Shown here: in pieces, positions 17,915-27,466 of the stretch
Numbering within the stretch: position 1 is the first letter of the stretch
How the letters are laid out: each line of letters starts with the position of its first letter
Assembly: GCF_900115585.1 (NCBI RefSeq)
Contig: NZ_FOWZ01000003.1
Location: forward strand, 186,001 to 250,000
DNA length: 64,000 nt
Origin: Qipengyuania nanhaisediminis
Lineage (GTDB): Bacteria > Pseudomonadota > Alphaproteobacteria > Sphingomonadales > Sphingomonadaceae
Direction: 5' to 3'
Notes under the pieces: model-generated
The model's input: only the letters and a program-made list of their open reading frames with translations
Told to the model about the DNA's origin: nothing
The model's database searches: none
Translations under genes and position numbers: made by a program

Positions 17915-18985
17915 ATGCTCTACCTCCTCGCCGAGTATTTCAATTTCGAAGGCCTGTTCAACCTGGTCCGCTACCAGACGGCGCGGGCAGGGGCGACGCT
18001 GCTTACCGCGCTGCTGATCGGCTTGCTGATCGGCCCGCGCTTCATCGATATGCTGCGCGTGCGCCAGGGTAAGGGCCAGCCGATCCGCGAAGACGGACCG
18101 CAGACGCACCTGGCGAAGGTCGGCACGCCGACCATGGGCGGCCTGATGATACTCGTCAGCCTGTTCATTTCGATGATCTTGTGGATGGACCTGTCCAACC
18201 CCTTCATCTGGGCCTGCCTCGCGGTGACCGGCGGGTTCGGCCTGATCGGTTTCCTCGACGATTACGACAAGGTGTCCAAGGCCAGCCACAAGGGCGTTTC
18301 GGGCCGCACCCGCCTGTTGTTCGAATTCATCGTCGCAGGCGCGGCCAGCTGGATCATCGTCAGCCAGATCAACACCTTCGTCTACGTCCCCTTCATCAAC
18401 GATTTCGGGGTCGAGCTGGGGCCGTTTTATTACGTCTTCGCCGCCTTCGTGATCGTAGGCGCAGGAAATGCGGTGAACCTTACCGACGGGCTGGACGGGC
18501 TTGCAACCATGCCGGTCATTATCGCTGCCGGTACCTTTGCGATCATCGCCTATCTCGTGGGCCGGGTGGACTATTCCGAGTATCTCGGCATTCCGCATGT
18601 TGCGGGTGCTGGCGAACTGGCGATAATGTGCGCGGCGATCATCGGCGCGGGTCTCGCCTTCCTCTGGTTCAACGCCCCGCCTGCCGCCGTTTTCATGGGC
18701 GACACGGGGTCGCTGGCCCTGGGCGGTGCGCTCGGCGCGATTGCCGTGGCAACGCACCATGAAGTCGTGCTGGCCATCGTCGGCGGCCTGTTCGTGTTCG
18801 AGGCGCTTTCGGTCATCATCCAGGTCTTCTGGTTCAAGCGCACGGGCAAGCGGGTCTTCCGCATGGCGCCCATCCACCACCATTTCGAGCAGCTCGGCTG
18901 GTCCGAGAGCAAGGTCGTTATCCGCTTCTGGATTGTCGCCATCGTGCTCGCACTCCTGGGGCTGGCAACGCTCAAGCTCAGATGA
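17915..18985 (+). CDS. mraY: Phospho-N-acetylmuramoyl-pentapeptide transferase
   Basis: Makes lipid I by transferring phospho-MurNAc-pentapeptide to undecaprenyl phosphate. 356 aa with about ten membrane helices. Conserved cytoplasmic motifs are [18 protein letters not shown] (the Asp pair), [13 protein letters not shown] and [18 protein letters not shown] lies at 17896-17900, 14 bases before the ATG, rather far. It overlaps murD as ATGA. Confidence 0.97.
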   Translation: MLYLLAEYFNFEGLFNLVRYQTARAGATLLTALLIGLLIGPRFIDMLRVRQGKGQPIREDGPQTHLAKVGTPTMGGLMILVSLFISMILWMDLSNPFIWACLAVTGGFGLIGFLDDYDKVSKASHKGVSGRTRLLFEFIVAGAASWIIVSQINTFVYVPFINDFGVELGPFYYVFAAFVIVGAGNAVNLTDGLDGLATMPVIIAAGTFAIIAYLVGRVDYSEYLGIPHVAGAGELAIMCAAIIGAGLAFLWFNAPPAAVFMGDTGSLALGGALGAIAVATHHEVVLAIVGGLFVFEALSVIIQVFWFKRTGKRVFRMAPIHHHFEQLGWSESKVVIRFWIVAIVLALLGLATLKLR

Positions 18986-20277
18986 TCACTTCACCTGCCT
19001 GGAAGGACAAGAGATACGCGGTGCTCGGCCTCGCGCGGTCCGGCCGGGCGACGGTCGAGGCCTTGCTCGCGGTTGGCGCGGAGGTGCTCGTGTGGGACGA
19101 CCGCCCCGAAGCGCGCGAGCCTTACAACGGGCGCTGCGCTATCGGCGATCCGCTGGAGGCTGACCTTACCGGCTATGCGGGTGTGGTGGTCAGTCCCGGC
19201 GTCCCGCTCAACACGCATCCGATCAAGCCTCATGCCGATAGTTTCGGCGTGCCCGTGATCGGTGATGTGGAGCTGTTTGCGCAGGCGCGCGCCGATTTAC
19301 CGGCTCACCGCGTCGTCGGCATCACCGGCACCAATGGCAAATCGACCACCACGGCGCTGGTCTACCACATCCTGAAACAAGCTGGCGTGCCGACCACGAT
19401 GGGCGGCAATATCGGCCTGCCGATCCTCGAGCAGGAGCCGCTACCCGAGGGTGGCGTCTATGTGCTAGAGCTGTCGAGCTACCAGATCGACCTGACCTAT
19501 TCGCTCGATTGCGAAGTGGCGGTGCTGCTCAACATCACGCCGGACCATCTGGATCGGTACGATGGCGACTTTGCAAAATACGCCGCGAGCAAGTTTCGCC
19601 TGCTTTCCATGCAGACGCGGGGGCACAATTCCATCGCCCGGTTCAAGGATGCGCGGTCGCTCGGAAAGTTCGCCGAGGGCTCGATTGCGAGCATCCTCGA
19701 AGACGTCTTCGAGAACCGGGGTATCGCTCCCGAAGAGCAGGCCAACTGGCCCTCGCTCCAAGGCCCGCACAATCATGAAAACGCTGCTGCGGCTATCGAG
19801 GTGTGCGACATTCTCGGCCTGTCGCAGAGCCAGATCAAGGCAGGCCTCGAAAGCTACCGCGGCCTTCCGCACCGCATGGAGCGGGTCGCCGAAATCGCGG
19901 GCGTAGCCTACGTCAACGACAGCAAGGGCACCAACACTGCTGCCTCTGCCCCCGCGCTCGCAGCATTCGACAATATCCACTGGATCCTCGGCGGGCTCGC
20001 CAAGGAGCCGGGGCTGGGCGAATGCGAGGCCGAACTTCCTCGCGTGAAAGCCGCCTACACGATCGGCAAGGCCGGACCGGACTTTGCAGCGCTGCTGGAA
20101 GGCCGCGTGCCGGTGGAGCAGTGCGAAACGCTGGATCGCGCGGTTTCAGCCGCCGCTGACAGCGCGGAAGATGGCGATACCGTGCTCCTCTCGCCCGCCT
20201 GTGCCAGCTTCGACCAATATTCCGATTTCGAGAAACGCGGCGAGCATTTCCGCGCACTGGTGGAGGGGCTGGAATGA
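18982..20277 (+). CDS. murD: UDP-MurNAc-L-alanine:D-glutamate ligase
   Basis: 431 aa Mur ligase adding D-Glu. ATP loop is [14 protein letters not shown]; also [22 protein letters not shown] and, in the C-terminal part, [24 protein letters not shown]. Full length. Overlaps mraY and ftsW by 4 bases each. Confidence 0.97.
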   Translation: MITSPAWKDKRYAVLGLARSGRATVEALLAVGAEVLVWDDRPEAREPYNGRCAIGDPLEADLTGYAGVVVSPGVPLNTHPIKPHADSFGVPVIGDVELFAQARADLPAHRVVGITGTNGKSTTTALVYHILKQAGVPTTMGGNIGLPILEQEPLPEGGVYVLELSSYQIDLTYSLDCEVAVLLNITPDHLDRYDGDFAKYAASKFRLLSMQTRGHNSIARFKDARSLGKFAEGSIASILEDVFENRGIAPEEQANWPSLQGPHNHENAAAAIEVCDILGLSQSQIKAGLESYRGLPHRMERVAEIAGVAYVNDSKGTNTAASAPALAAFDNIHWILGGLAKEPGLGECEAELPRVKAAYTIGKAGPDFAALLEGRVPVEQCETLDRAVSAAADSAEDGDTVLLSPACASFDQYSDFEKRGEHFRALVEGLE

Positions 20278-21542
20278 GCACCATGCAGCCCTACGTCCCC
20301 GGCGCGAAACGCAAGCCTGCGCACATCCCTTCGGGCAAGATATCCCGCTGGAGCGAGATCAAGATCTGGTGGCGCGAGATCGACCGCGTGCTGCTCGGCC
20401 TCGTCCTGCTGGTGATGACGCTCGGCACGATCGCGGTTGCTGCCGCAAGCCCCGCCAGCGCGGATCGCCTGTCCACATCGAGCACCACGCTCGACCCGCT
20501 CTATTTCTTCTATCGCCATGTCGTATGGCAGGCGCTTGCGCTGGGCGTGCTGTTCGGCGTCTCCATGCTCAGCCGCGAAAATGCGCGGCGCCTCGGCGTG
20601 GTGCTGGCTGCCGCAATGCTCGGCCTCCTCTTCCTCGTTCCCTTCATCGGGGTGGAGATCAACGGCGCAAGGCGCTGGATTAACCTGGGCATGCAATTCC
20701 AGCCATCCGAATTCCTGAAGCCCGGCTTCGCGATCACCATGGCGTGGATCCTGTCCTGGCGCATGCGCGATCCCAACCTGCCGGTGCTGATGATCTCGAC
20801 CGCCTTGCTGGTCCTCATCGCGGCCCTGATGATGCTGCAGCCCAATTTCGGCGGCACCATCCTGTTCGGCGGCGTGTGGTTCGTGATGGTGATCCTTTCG
20901 GGCGTTCCGGTGAAGCGCCTTGGCGCGGTCATCGGCGGCGGGATCGCGGGCATCACCGCGACCTATTTCCTCTATGACAATGCGCGCCACCGTATCGATG
21001 CCTTTTTCGGCGGCGGCACCGCTTTCGACCAGGTCGACCTTGCCAGCCGCACCCTGCTGGCCGGCGGCTGGACGGGCGCAGGATATGGCCTTGGCATTCG
21101 CAAGATGAGCCTGCCCGAAGCGCATACGGACTACATCTTCTCCGTCATCGGCGAGGAATTCGGCCTGATCGCCTGTGCGCTGATCGTGCTGCTCTACCTC
21201 GCCATAGTGGTGCGCGTGCTGATGAGGCTGGTGGACGAGGACGATCTGTTCGCGCTGCTGGCCGGAACGGGCCTCGTCTCGCTGCTTGGCGGGCAGGCCT
21301 TCATCAACATGCTTGTGAACCTCCAACTCTTTCCGTCCAAGGGCATGACGCTGCCGCTGGTGAGCTATGGCGGCTCGTCCACCATCGCCGTGTGCCTTGC
21401 CATCGGGCTGCTGATCGCGATCACGCGGCGCAATCCCTATCTGAAAAGGTCCACCCGGGGGCTTGGCGACCTGATCGGTTTCGGGCAGGCGGACCGGATG
21501 AACGACAAACCATCGCATCTGTCGCGCGATATCTACCAATGA
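20274..21542 (+). CDS. ftsW: Septal glycosyltransferase FtsW (SEDS family)
   Basis: Lipid II polymerase of the divisome, partner of FtsI. 422 aa with about ten membrane helices after a 35-residue cytoplasmic N-terminus. Family motifs: GARRWINLG, FQPSEFLKPG (with the catalytic-region Glu/Lys), YGLGIRKMSLPEAHTDYIFS and LPLVSYGGSSTIA. Coupled by ATGA to murD and murG. Confidence 0.97.
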   Translation: MSTMQPYVPGAKRKPAHIPSGKISRWSEIKIWWREIDRVLLGLVLLVMTLGTIAVAAASPASADRLSTSSTTLDPLYFFYRHVVWQALALGVLFGVSMLSRENARRLGVVLAAAMLGLLFLVPFIGVEINGARRWINLGMQFQPSEFLKPGFAITMAWILSWRMRDPNLPVLMISTALLVLIAALMMLQPNFGGTILFGGVWFVMVILSGVPVKRLGAVIGGGIAGITATYFLYDNARHRIDAFFGGGTAFDQVDLASRTLLAGGWTGAGYGLGIRKMSLPEAHTDYIFSVIGEEFGLIACALIVLLYLAIVVRVLMRLVDEDDLFALLAGTGLVSLLGGQAFINMLVNLQLFPSKGMTLPLVSYGGSSTIAVCLAIGLLIAITRRNPYLKRSTRGLGDLIGFGQADRMNDKPSHLSRDIYQ

Positions 21543-22735
21543 CGACATCGAACCGACATTACGTGCTGGCCGCCGGGGGCACCGGAGGGCACTTGCTGCC
21601 CGCCTTCGCGCTGGCCGCTGAACTTGACCGGCGTGGCCATCACGTCGCGCTGATCACTGACGAGCGCGGAGCCGAAATTCCCGGCAAGGCCGATTTCATG
21701 CCCGCGCATGTCCTGCCCGCCGGGCGCTTCGGCAAGAACCCGCTGCAATGGGTGAAGGGCACCAAGGCGGTGCTGGAAGGTCGCAAGATGGCGCTGCGCC
21801 TGTTCGAGAGTTTCGAGCCGAGCGCGGTCGTCGGCTTCGGCGGCTATCCCTCGCTTCCGGCCGTGCTTGCCTCCACCTCGGCGAAGATCCCGACGGTGCT
21901 GCATGAACAGAACGCCGTGCTGGGCCGGGTGAACCGCCTACTGTCGGGCCGCGTTCAGGCTATCGCCACCGCTTATCCCGACGTGCAGCGGCTGAAGCCC
22001 AAGCATGGCGACAAGGTCCACCTCGTCGGCAATCCGGTGCGCGCAGAGGTGCTGTCCCTGCGCGAGGAACCGTTTCCTTCCTATGGCGAAGACGGCCTGC
22101 TCAGGGTGCTGGTCACCGGCGGCAGCCAGGGCGCGCGGGTCCTGTCCGAGATCGTGCCCGACGGGCTCGCCATGCTGCCCCCCGCCATTCGCGAGCGGTT
22201 GCAGGTCACCCAGCAATGCCGCCCCGAAGACCTCGACACCGTGCGCGAACGTTATCGCAGCCACGGCATTCCGGCAGAGCTCGCGACCTATTTCGAAGAC
22301 ATGGCCACGCGCCTTGCCGATGCGCACCTGTTCATCGGGCGCGCTGGTGCATCGACCATCGCAGAGCTGACTGCCGTGGGTCGGCCGGGCATCTTGATCC
22401 CGCTCCCCATCGCGACCGACGACCACCAGGCGGCCAATACCCGCGAAATGGTGAAGGCGGGCGGCGCGCGCATGATCCGGCAGGACAGGTTCGAGGCGAA
22501 GGAACTGGCGAAACAGATCCGCGTGCTGGCCGATGATCCCAAGGGTCTCGCCAATGCCGCGCATGCCGCATGGAATTGCGGCCGTCCGCGTGCGGTCGAA
22601 GACCTCGCCGATCTCGTCGAAAGCTTCGGCGGGGCGGACATGATGGACGTCATCCGCGTCGGCGGAAACAATGCCCGCGGCACAACGCAGGGCGCGCCCG
22701 CCGGGCAGGGCGCAAGCAGGGAGATCTCGGAATGA
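21539..22735 (+). CDS. murG: Lipid II synthase MurG
   Basis: GT28 glycosyltransferase that adds GlcNAc to lipid I on the inner face of the membrane. 398 aa from the ATG at 21539, which overlaps the ftsW stop; the frame is open upstream but inside ftsW. N-terminal [16 protein letters not shown], central [14 protein letters not shown] and C-terminal [20 protein letters not shown] are the three G-loops and UDP-GlcNAc site. Confidence 0.97.
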   Translation: MTTSNRHYVLAAGGTGGHLLPAFALAAELDRRGHHVALITDERGAEIPGKADFMPAHVLPAGRFGKNPLQWVKGTKAVLEGRKMALRLFESFEPSAVVGFGGYPSLPAVLASTSAKIPTVLHEQNAVLGRVNRLLSGRVQAIATAYPDVQRLKPKHGDKVHLVGNPVRAEVLSLREEPFPSYGEDGLLRVLVTGGSQGARVLSEIVPDGLAMLPPAIRERLQVTQQCRPEDLDTVRERYRSHGIPAELATYFEDMATRLADAHLFIGRAGASTIAELTAVGRPGILIPLPIATDDHQAANTREMVKAGGARMIRQDRFEAKELAKQIRVLADDPKGLANAAHAAWNCGRPRAVEDLADLVESFGGADMMDVIRVGGNNARGTTQGAPAGQGASREISE

Positions 22736-24153
22736 AGGGTGTCCCCACCGACATCGGAACGATCCACTTCGTCGGCATCGGCGGCATCGGCATGTCGGGC
22801 ATCGCCGAAGTGATGAACAACCTGGGCTATACGGTGCAGGGTTCCGACATCAACGAAGGCCCGACGGTCGAACGCCTGCGCTCGCAAGGCATTGCCGTGA
22901 AGATCGGCCACGAGAAGGAAAACGTGGAAGGCGCGGCTGTCGTCGTCACCTCCACCGCCGTGCGCCGGACCAATCCGGAAGTCGCGCACGCGCTCGAAAA
23001 CCGCATCCCCGTGGTGCGCCGCGCGGAAATGCTGGCCGAACTCATGCGTTTGAAATCGACGGTCGCCGTTGCCGGGACGCATGGCAAGACGACCACGACC
23101 AGCATGATCGCGGCGCTGCTCGATGCGGGCAATGTCGATCCCACCGTCATCAACGGCGGCATCATCGAACAGTACGGCTCCAATGCGCGCCTTGGCGACA
23201 GCGACTGGATGGTCGTGGAAGCCGACGAAAGCGACGGCAGCTTTCTGCGCCTCGATGGCACGATCGCGGTGGTCACCAATATCGATCCCGAACACCTCGA
23301 CCATTACGGCGATTTCGACGGCGTGAAGGACGCTTTCGTCGAGTTCATCCACAATGTGCCGTTCTACGGCGCGGCGATCCTTTGCATCGACCATCCCGAA
23401 GTGCAGGCGGTGATCGGAAAGGTCCGCGACCGGCGCGTGATGACCTATGGCTTCAGCCTGCAGGCGGACATCTGCGGCGTGAACGTGCAGCCGCACGAAG
23501 GCGGCAACCGCTTCGACGTGATCGTGCGCCAGCGCGGTGAGGAAGACCGCCGGATCGAGAACGTGACCCTGCCCATGCCGGGCCGCCACAATGTCCAGAA
23601 CGCGCTGGCCGCGATCGCCGTGGCGATCGAAATGGGCTGTCCCGACGAAGTCATCTGCAACGGCTTTTCCAGCTTCGGCGGCGTGCGGCGCCGCTTCACC
23701 AAGGTCGGCGAAGTGCCGTGCCGCGAAGGCAAGGTCACCATCATCGACGATTACGGCCACCACCCGGTCGAGATCCGCGCAGTGCTGGCGGCAGCGCGCG
23801 AAGCGACGAAGAGCCGCGTGATCGCCGTTATGCAGCCGCACCGCTATACCCGCCTGCAGGACCTGATGGACGACTTCCAGAGCGCCTTCAACGAGGCCGA
23901 TGTCGTCTATGTCACGCCGGTCTATGCAGCTGGCGAAGACCCTATCGAAGGCGTCGATGCCAATGCGCTGGTCGAAGGCATCAAATCGCGCGGCCACCGC
24001 GCCGTCTCGACGGTCGAGGACCAAGGCGACCTTGCACAGAAACTCGCCGGAGAGATCGAGCAGGGCGACATCGTCGTATGCCTCGGCGCAGGCGACATCA
24101 CGAAATGGGCCGCTGGCCTTGCCGACGCGATCATCGAGGAGCGCGCCGCGTGA
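22732..24153 (+). CDS. murC: UDP-MurNAc:L-alanine ligase
   Basis: First amino-acid ligase of the peptidoglycan precursor pathway. 473 aa from the ATG at 22732. N-terminal [23 protein letters not shown] loop [26 protein letters not shown] and the C-terminal [17 protein letters not shown]. Overlaps murG by 4 bases and murB by 1 (TGATG). Confidence 0.97.
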   Translation: MKGVPTDIGTIHFVGIGGIGMSGIAEVMNNLGYTVQGSDINEGPTVERLRSQGIAVKIGHEKENVEGAAVVVTSTAVRRTNPEVAHALENRIPVVRRAEMLAELMRLKSTVAVAGTHGKTTTTSMIAALLDAGNVDPTVINGGIIEQYGSNARLGDSDWMVVEADESDGSFLRLDGTIAVVTNIDPEHLDHYGDFDGVKDAFVEFIHNVPFYGAAILCIDHPEVQAVIGKVRDRRVMTYGFSLQADICGVNVQPHEGGNRFDVIVRQRGEEDRRIENVTLPMPGRHNVQNALAAIAVAIEMGCPDEVICNGFSSFGGVRRRFTKVGEVPCREGKVTIIDDYGHHPVEIRAVLAAAREATKSRVIAVMQPHRYTRLQDLMDDFQSAFNEADVVYVTPVYAAGEDPIEGVDANALVEGIKSRGHRAVSTVEDQGDLAQKLAGEIEQGDIVVCLGAGDITKWAAGLADAIIEERAA

Positions 24154-25115
24154 TGCAGCAGCCCGATGACGTGCCCAATTGGGATAGCGGTATGGCCCCG
24201 GACTGCGAAGTCGAGGGCAGCGTTGCCGCGCCGGTCTCGACCCAAGGGCTGCGCGGCAAGCTGACGGCGCAGGCCCCGCTGGCGAAACTGGTCTGGTTCA
24301 AGACAGGCGGCTGCGCGGACTGGCTGTTCGAACCGGAAGACCTCGAAGATCTGCGCCTCTTCCTCGAACGCCTGGACGGTGATCTTCCCGTCATGGCGCT
24401 GGGGCTCGGCTCCAACATGATCATCCGCGACGGCGGCGTACCGGGCGTGGTCATCAAGCTCGGCAAGCCCTTCGCGAACGTCTCGATCGAGGATCAGGTC
24501 GTAAGCTGCGGCGGCGGTGCACACGGCATCCTCGTCGCCAGCGCGGCGCGCGATGCTGGCGTCGCAGGGCTCGAATTTATGCGCGGCATCCCTGGCACGG
24601 TCGGCGGGTTCGTGCGCATGAACGGCGGCGCCTACGGGCGCGAAGTGTCCGACGTGCTGATCGATTGCGATGTCATCCTGCCGGGCGGCGAACTTGTCAC
24701 GCTGCCCGCGACCGATCTCGAATACACGTATCGCCACTCGGCCCTACCGGAAGGCGCCGTGGTCGTCTCCGCCCGGTTCCAGGGGCACCCGGGCGATCCC
24801 GAAGACATCGGCGCGGAGATGGACCGGATCGCCGAAGCGCGCGAAAATTCGCAGCCGCTACGCACCAAGACCGGCGGTTCGACCTTCAAGAACCCGCCGG
24901 GCAAAAAGGCATGGGAACTGGTCGATGCGGCCGGGTGTCGCGGTCTCACCATGGGCGGCGCACAGGTGAGCGAGAAACACACCAATTTCCTGATCAATAC
25001 CGGCGATGCCACCAGCGCCGATATCGAAGGGCTGGGCGAGGAAGTCCGGCGCCGCGTCTACGAGCATTCGGGCGTCGAACTCGAATGGGAAATCCAGCGG
25101 GTAGGAAGGCCGTGA
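24153..25115 (+). CDS. murB: UDP-N-acetylenolpyruvoylglucosamine reductase
   Basis: FAD enzyme producing UDP-MurNAc. 320 aa from ATG 24153 (a GTG one codon earlier is equally possible). FAD-binding LGLGSNMIIRDGG, EFMRGIPGTVGGFVRMNGGA, YRHSAL, the catalytic-region KTGGSTFKNPPG, and WELVDAAGCRG with GAQVSEKHTNFLIN. It is a type I-like MurB. Its stop overlaps the GTG of the inserted DUF4262 gene. Confidence 0.96.
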   Translation: MQQPDDVPNWDSGMAPDCEVEGSVAAPVSTQGLRGKLTAQAPLAKLVWFKTGGCADWLFEPEDLEDLRLFLERLDGDLPVMALGLGSNMIIRDGGVPGVVIKLGKPFANVSIEDQVVSCGGGAHGILVASAARDAGVAGLEFMRGIPGTVGGFVRMNGGAYGREVSDVLIDCDVILPGGELVTLPATDLEYTYRHSALPEGAVVVSARFQGHPGDPEDIGAEMDRIAEARENSQPLRTKTGGSTFKNPPGKKAWELVDAAGCRGLTMGGAQVSEKHTNFLINTGDATSADIEGLGEEVRRRVYEHSGVELEWEIQRVGRP

Positions 25116-25606
25116 GCGAGCGTCCTCTCAGCGAGTTCGAGCAGGGCATCCTCGAAAATATCGAGAAGTCCGGATGTCAGGTGAATACCATCTTCGACCC
25201 AGAGGGTTTTGAGCCAACCTTCAGTTACTCGATCGGTTTTCCGGAAACGGTCGGTCAACCCGAAGTCATCATTTTTGGACTGAGACGCGAGGTCATGCAT
25301 GCCATGATCAACGTTCTTCTAGACAAGTGCCGTCAAGGCCTGACTTTAAAAGATGGGCTGACGGTCGAGGGCCTGCTTGACGGGTACACTTGCATCACAA
25401 GATCGGTCTTGAGCGACAACATCGTAAGGGACTATTTCAATTCTGCCATCTGGTACGAGAAATATCGCACCGGCAGCGATATGGAAGAAGCCTACCAGAT
25501 CGTCTGGCCAGGCGTGCAGCAGCGCCTGTTTCCTTGGGACAAAGGCTGCGATCAGATCGTCATCGATAGCCAACCTTCTCTTTATCTACCGGAATCCGTG
25601 CATTGA
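25112..25606 (+). CDS. DUF4262 family protein inserted in the dcw cluster
   Basis: A 164-residue protein starting at GTG (25112) inside the murB stop (GTGA) and ending with TGA that overlaps the TTG start of ddl. The N-terminal half fits DUF4262: FSYSIGFPETVGQPEVIIFGL, with the YSIGF and FGL elements. No signal peptide or membrane helix; role unknown. GC by hand count over 25201-25560 is 187 of 360 (52%), against 78 of 120 (65%) in the adjoining start of ddl, and codons such as TTT, CTT, TTA and AGA are more frequent. That contrast suggests later acquisition. murB and ddl are normally adjacent in relatives (from memory). Confidence 0.78.
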   Translation: MSERPLSEFEQGILENIEKSGCQVNTIFDPEGFEPTFSYSIGFPETVGQPEVIIFGLRREVMHAMINVLLDKCRQGLTLKDGLTVEGLLDGYTCITRSVLSDNIVRDYFNSAIWYEKYRTGSDMEEAYQIVWPGVQQRLFPWDKGCDQIVIDSQPSLYLPESVH

Positions 25607-26577
25607 CCGATCTCCCCAAACTCCATGTCGCCGTCCTGATGGGCGGCTGGGCCAACGAACGCCCCGTCAGCCTGATGTCGGGCGAAGGCGTTGCGAAAGC
25701 GCTGGAAGAGCGCGGTCACAAAGTCACGCGCATCGACATGGACCGGCAGGTCGCCGCGCGGATAGCCGAGGCTGCGCCCGACGTCGTTTTCAACGCACTC
25801 CACGGCGTTCCCGGTGAAGACGGGACGGTTCAGGGCATGCTCGACCTGATGGGCGTGCCTTATACCCATTCGGGCCTCGCCACATCGGTCGTCGCCATCG
25901 ACAAGCAGCTGACCAAGCAGGCGCTTGTCCCCCACGGTATCCCCATGCCCGGCGGGCGCATCGTAAAGAGCGCGGACCTGTTCGAACGCGATCCGATGCC
26001 GCGCCCCTATGTGCTCAAGCCCGTCAACGAAGGCAGCTCGGTCGGGGTCGCCATCGTTACCGATGACGGAAATTATGGCAATCCGATCGCGCGAGACGCG
26101 AAGGGGCCGTGGCAGGATTTCGACGAGCTCCTGGCGGAACCGTTCATTCGCGGGCTTGAGCTGACCTCCGCCGTGGTGGATTTCGAGGACGGGCCGCGCG
26201 CACTGGCCGTGACCGAACTCAAACCCAAGAGCGGGTTCTACGATTTCGATGCCAAATATACCGACGGCATGACCGACCACATCTGCCCGGCCGAAATCCC
26301 GGAGCAGATCGAGAAACTGTGCCTCGAAATTGCCCTGAAGGCGCACAGACTGCTCGGCTGCAAGGGTACCAGCCGTACCGACTTCCGCTGGGACGATACG
26401 CAGGGCGAAGACGGTCTGTTCGTGCTGGAAACCAACACGCAGCCCGGCATGACCCGGCTCAGCCTCGTGCCCGAACAGGGCCGTTATGCGGGGATGGAAT
26501 ATGGCGAGCTGGTAGAAACCATAATTGCCGCCGCGCTGCGCGATTTCGCCGCGCGCAAAGGGGGCGGCGATGGCTAA
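25603..26577 (+). CDS. ddl: D-alanine-D-alanine ligase
   Basis: Makes the D-Ala-D-Ala dipeptide used by MurF. 324 aa ATP-grasp enzyme starting at TTG (25603), overlapping the DUF4262 stop as TTGA. N-terminal MGGWANERPVSLMSGEGV, ATP-grasp LKPVNEGSSVGVAI, and the metal-binding VLETNTQPGMTRLSLVPEQ. It overlaps ftsQ by 8 bases. Confidence 0.96.
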   Translation: MTDLPKLHVAVLMGGWANERPVSLMSGEGVAKALEERGHKVTRIDMDRQVAARIAEAAPDVVFNALHGVPGEDGTVQGMLDLMGVPYTHSGLATSVVAIDKQLTKQALVPHGIPMPGGRIVKSADLFERDPMPRPYVLKPVNEGSSVGVAIVTDDGNYGNPIARDAKGPWQDFDELLAEPFIRGLELTSAVVDFEDGPRALAVTELKPKSGFYDFDAKYTDGMTDHICPAEIPEQIEKLCLEIALKAHRLLGCKGTSRTDFRWDDTQGEDGLFVLETNTQPGMTRLSLVPEQGRYAGMEYGELVETIIAAALRDFAARKGGGDG

Positions 26578-27466
26578 GGTCAAGCGCAAGCCGACGGGTG
26601 TGCGGCGCTCTGCCGCCGCCCGCAATCGCAGCCAGAAGGCGCGCGCGGCCAAGCGGCACACGTCCGGCTTCCTCGACCGGGCCATGGCAGCACTGCCCTT
26701 CACAGAAGAGCAGTGGCACAAGTTCTTCCTGTTCCTGATCGCGGCGGCAGGGCTGGCCATAGCCTGGACGGTCGCGAGCTATGCGGGCGTGCCGGAACTT
26801 GCCCGCACCGAACTGGCGAAGTCGGCCAGCCGTGCAGGCTACGAAGTCCGCACGGTGCGCGTCACCGGCGTCGAGCGGATGAGCGAGCAACTGGTCTACC
26901 AGCGCGTGCTTGGCGAAACCGACCGGCCCATGCCGCTGGTCGATGTGGAAGAGGTGCGGGAACGCCTGCTGGAGCTGTCCTGGGTCAAGGATGCGCGGGT
27001 TTCGCGGCAGCTGCCCGATACCTTGCGGATCGACATTGTCGAACGCGCGCCTCACGCCGTCCTGGTCAAGCCCGACCGGCTCGTCCTGGTCGACCCGGAG
27101 GGCCATGAGCTCGAGCCCGTGTCGTCGGAAGATGCCAAGGGGCAGCTGCTCATTTCCGGTCCCGGCGCGCAGAAACAGGTCGCCGAACTCGGCAAGCTGC
27201 TGGATGCGGCGCCTGCCTTGAAGCCTCAGATCGTGGCCGCCGAATGGGTGGGCAACCGCCGCTGGAACCTGACTTTCAAGACCGGCCAGCTCCTGGCCCT
27301 GCCGGAAGGCGACCAGGGACCTGCCGCGCTGGTGAAGTTTGCGGAGATGGACGGGCGCAACCGCCTGATCGGGGGCAAGGCCGTGGCGATCGACATGCGG
27401 GTGCCCGACCGTGCCTATCTGCGCTGCCAGGACGGCCCGTGTCCCAAAGGGATGAGCGCACAGTAA
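26570..27466 (+). CDS. ftsQ: Cell division protein FtsQ
   Basis: Bitopic divisome protein, 298 aa from the ATG at 26570. A basic N-terminal tail (about 55 residues, many Arg and Lys) leads to one membrane helix (FFLFLIAAAGLAIAWTVASY). The POTRA domain follows with VRTVRVTGVERMSEQLV and SWVKDARVSRQLPDTLRID, then the FtsQ beta domain. Coupled to ddl (8-base overlap) and ftsA (TAATG). Confidence 0.94.
   Translation: MAKVKRKPTGVRRSAAARNRSQKARAAKRHTSGFLDRAMAALPFTEEQWHKFFLFLIAAAGLAIAWTVASYAGVPELARTELAKSASRAGYEVRTVRVTGVERMSEQLVYQRVLGETDRPMPLVDVEEVRERLLELSWVKDARVSRQLPDTLRIDIVERAPHAVLVKPDRLVLVDPEGHELEPVSSEDAKGQLLISGPGAQKQVAELGKLLDAAPALKPQIVAAEWVGNRRWNLTFKTGQLLALPEGDQGPAALVKFAEMDGRNRLIGGKAVAIDMRVPDRAYLRCQDGPCPKGMSAQ

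Noticed and set aside
20055-21548. 497-codon minus-strand frame opposite murD and ftsW
   Set aside because: His/Gln/Glu/Arg-rich composition is the complement of membrane protein codons in ftsW; no independent support.
22288-24024. 578-codon minus-strand frame opposite murC
   Set aside because: Antisense shadow of murC/murG with the usual Asp/His/Arg-rich composition; no ribosome site or family resemblance.
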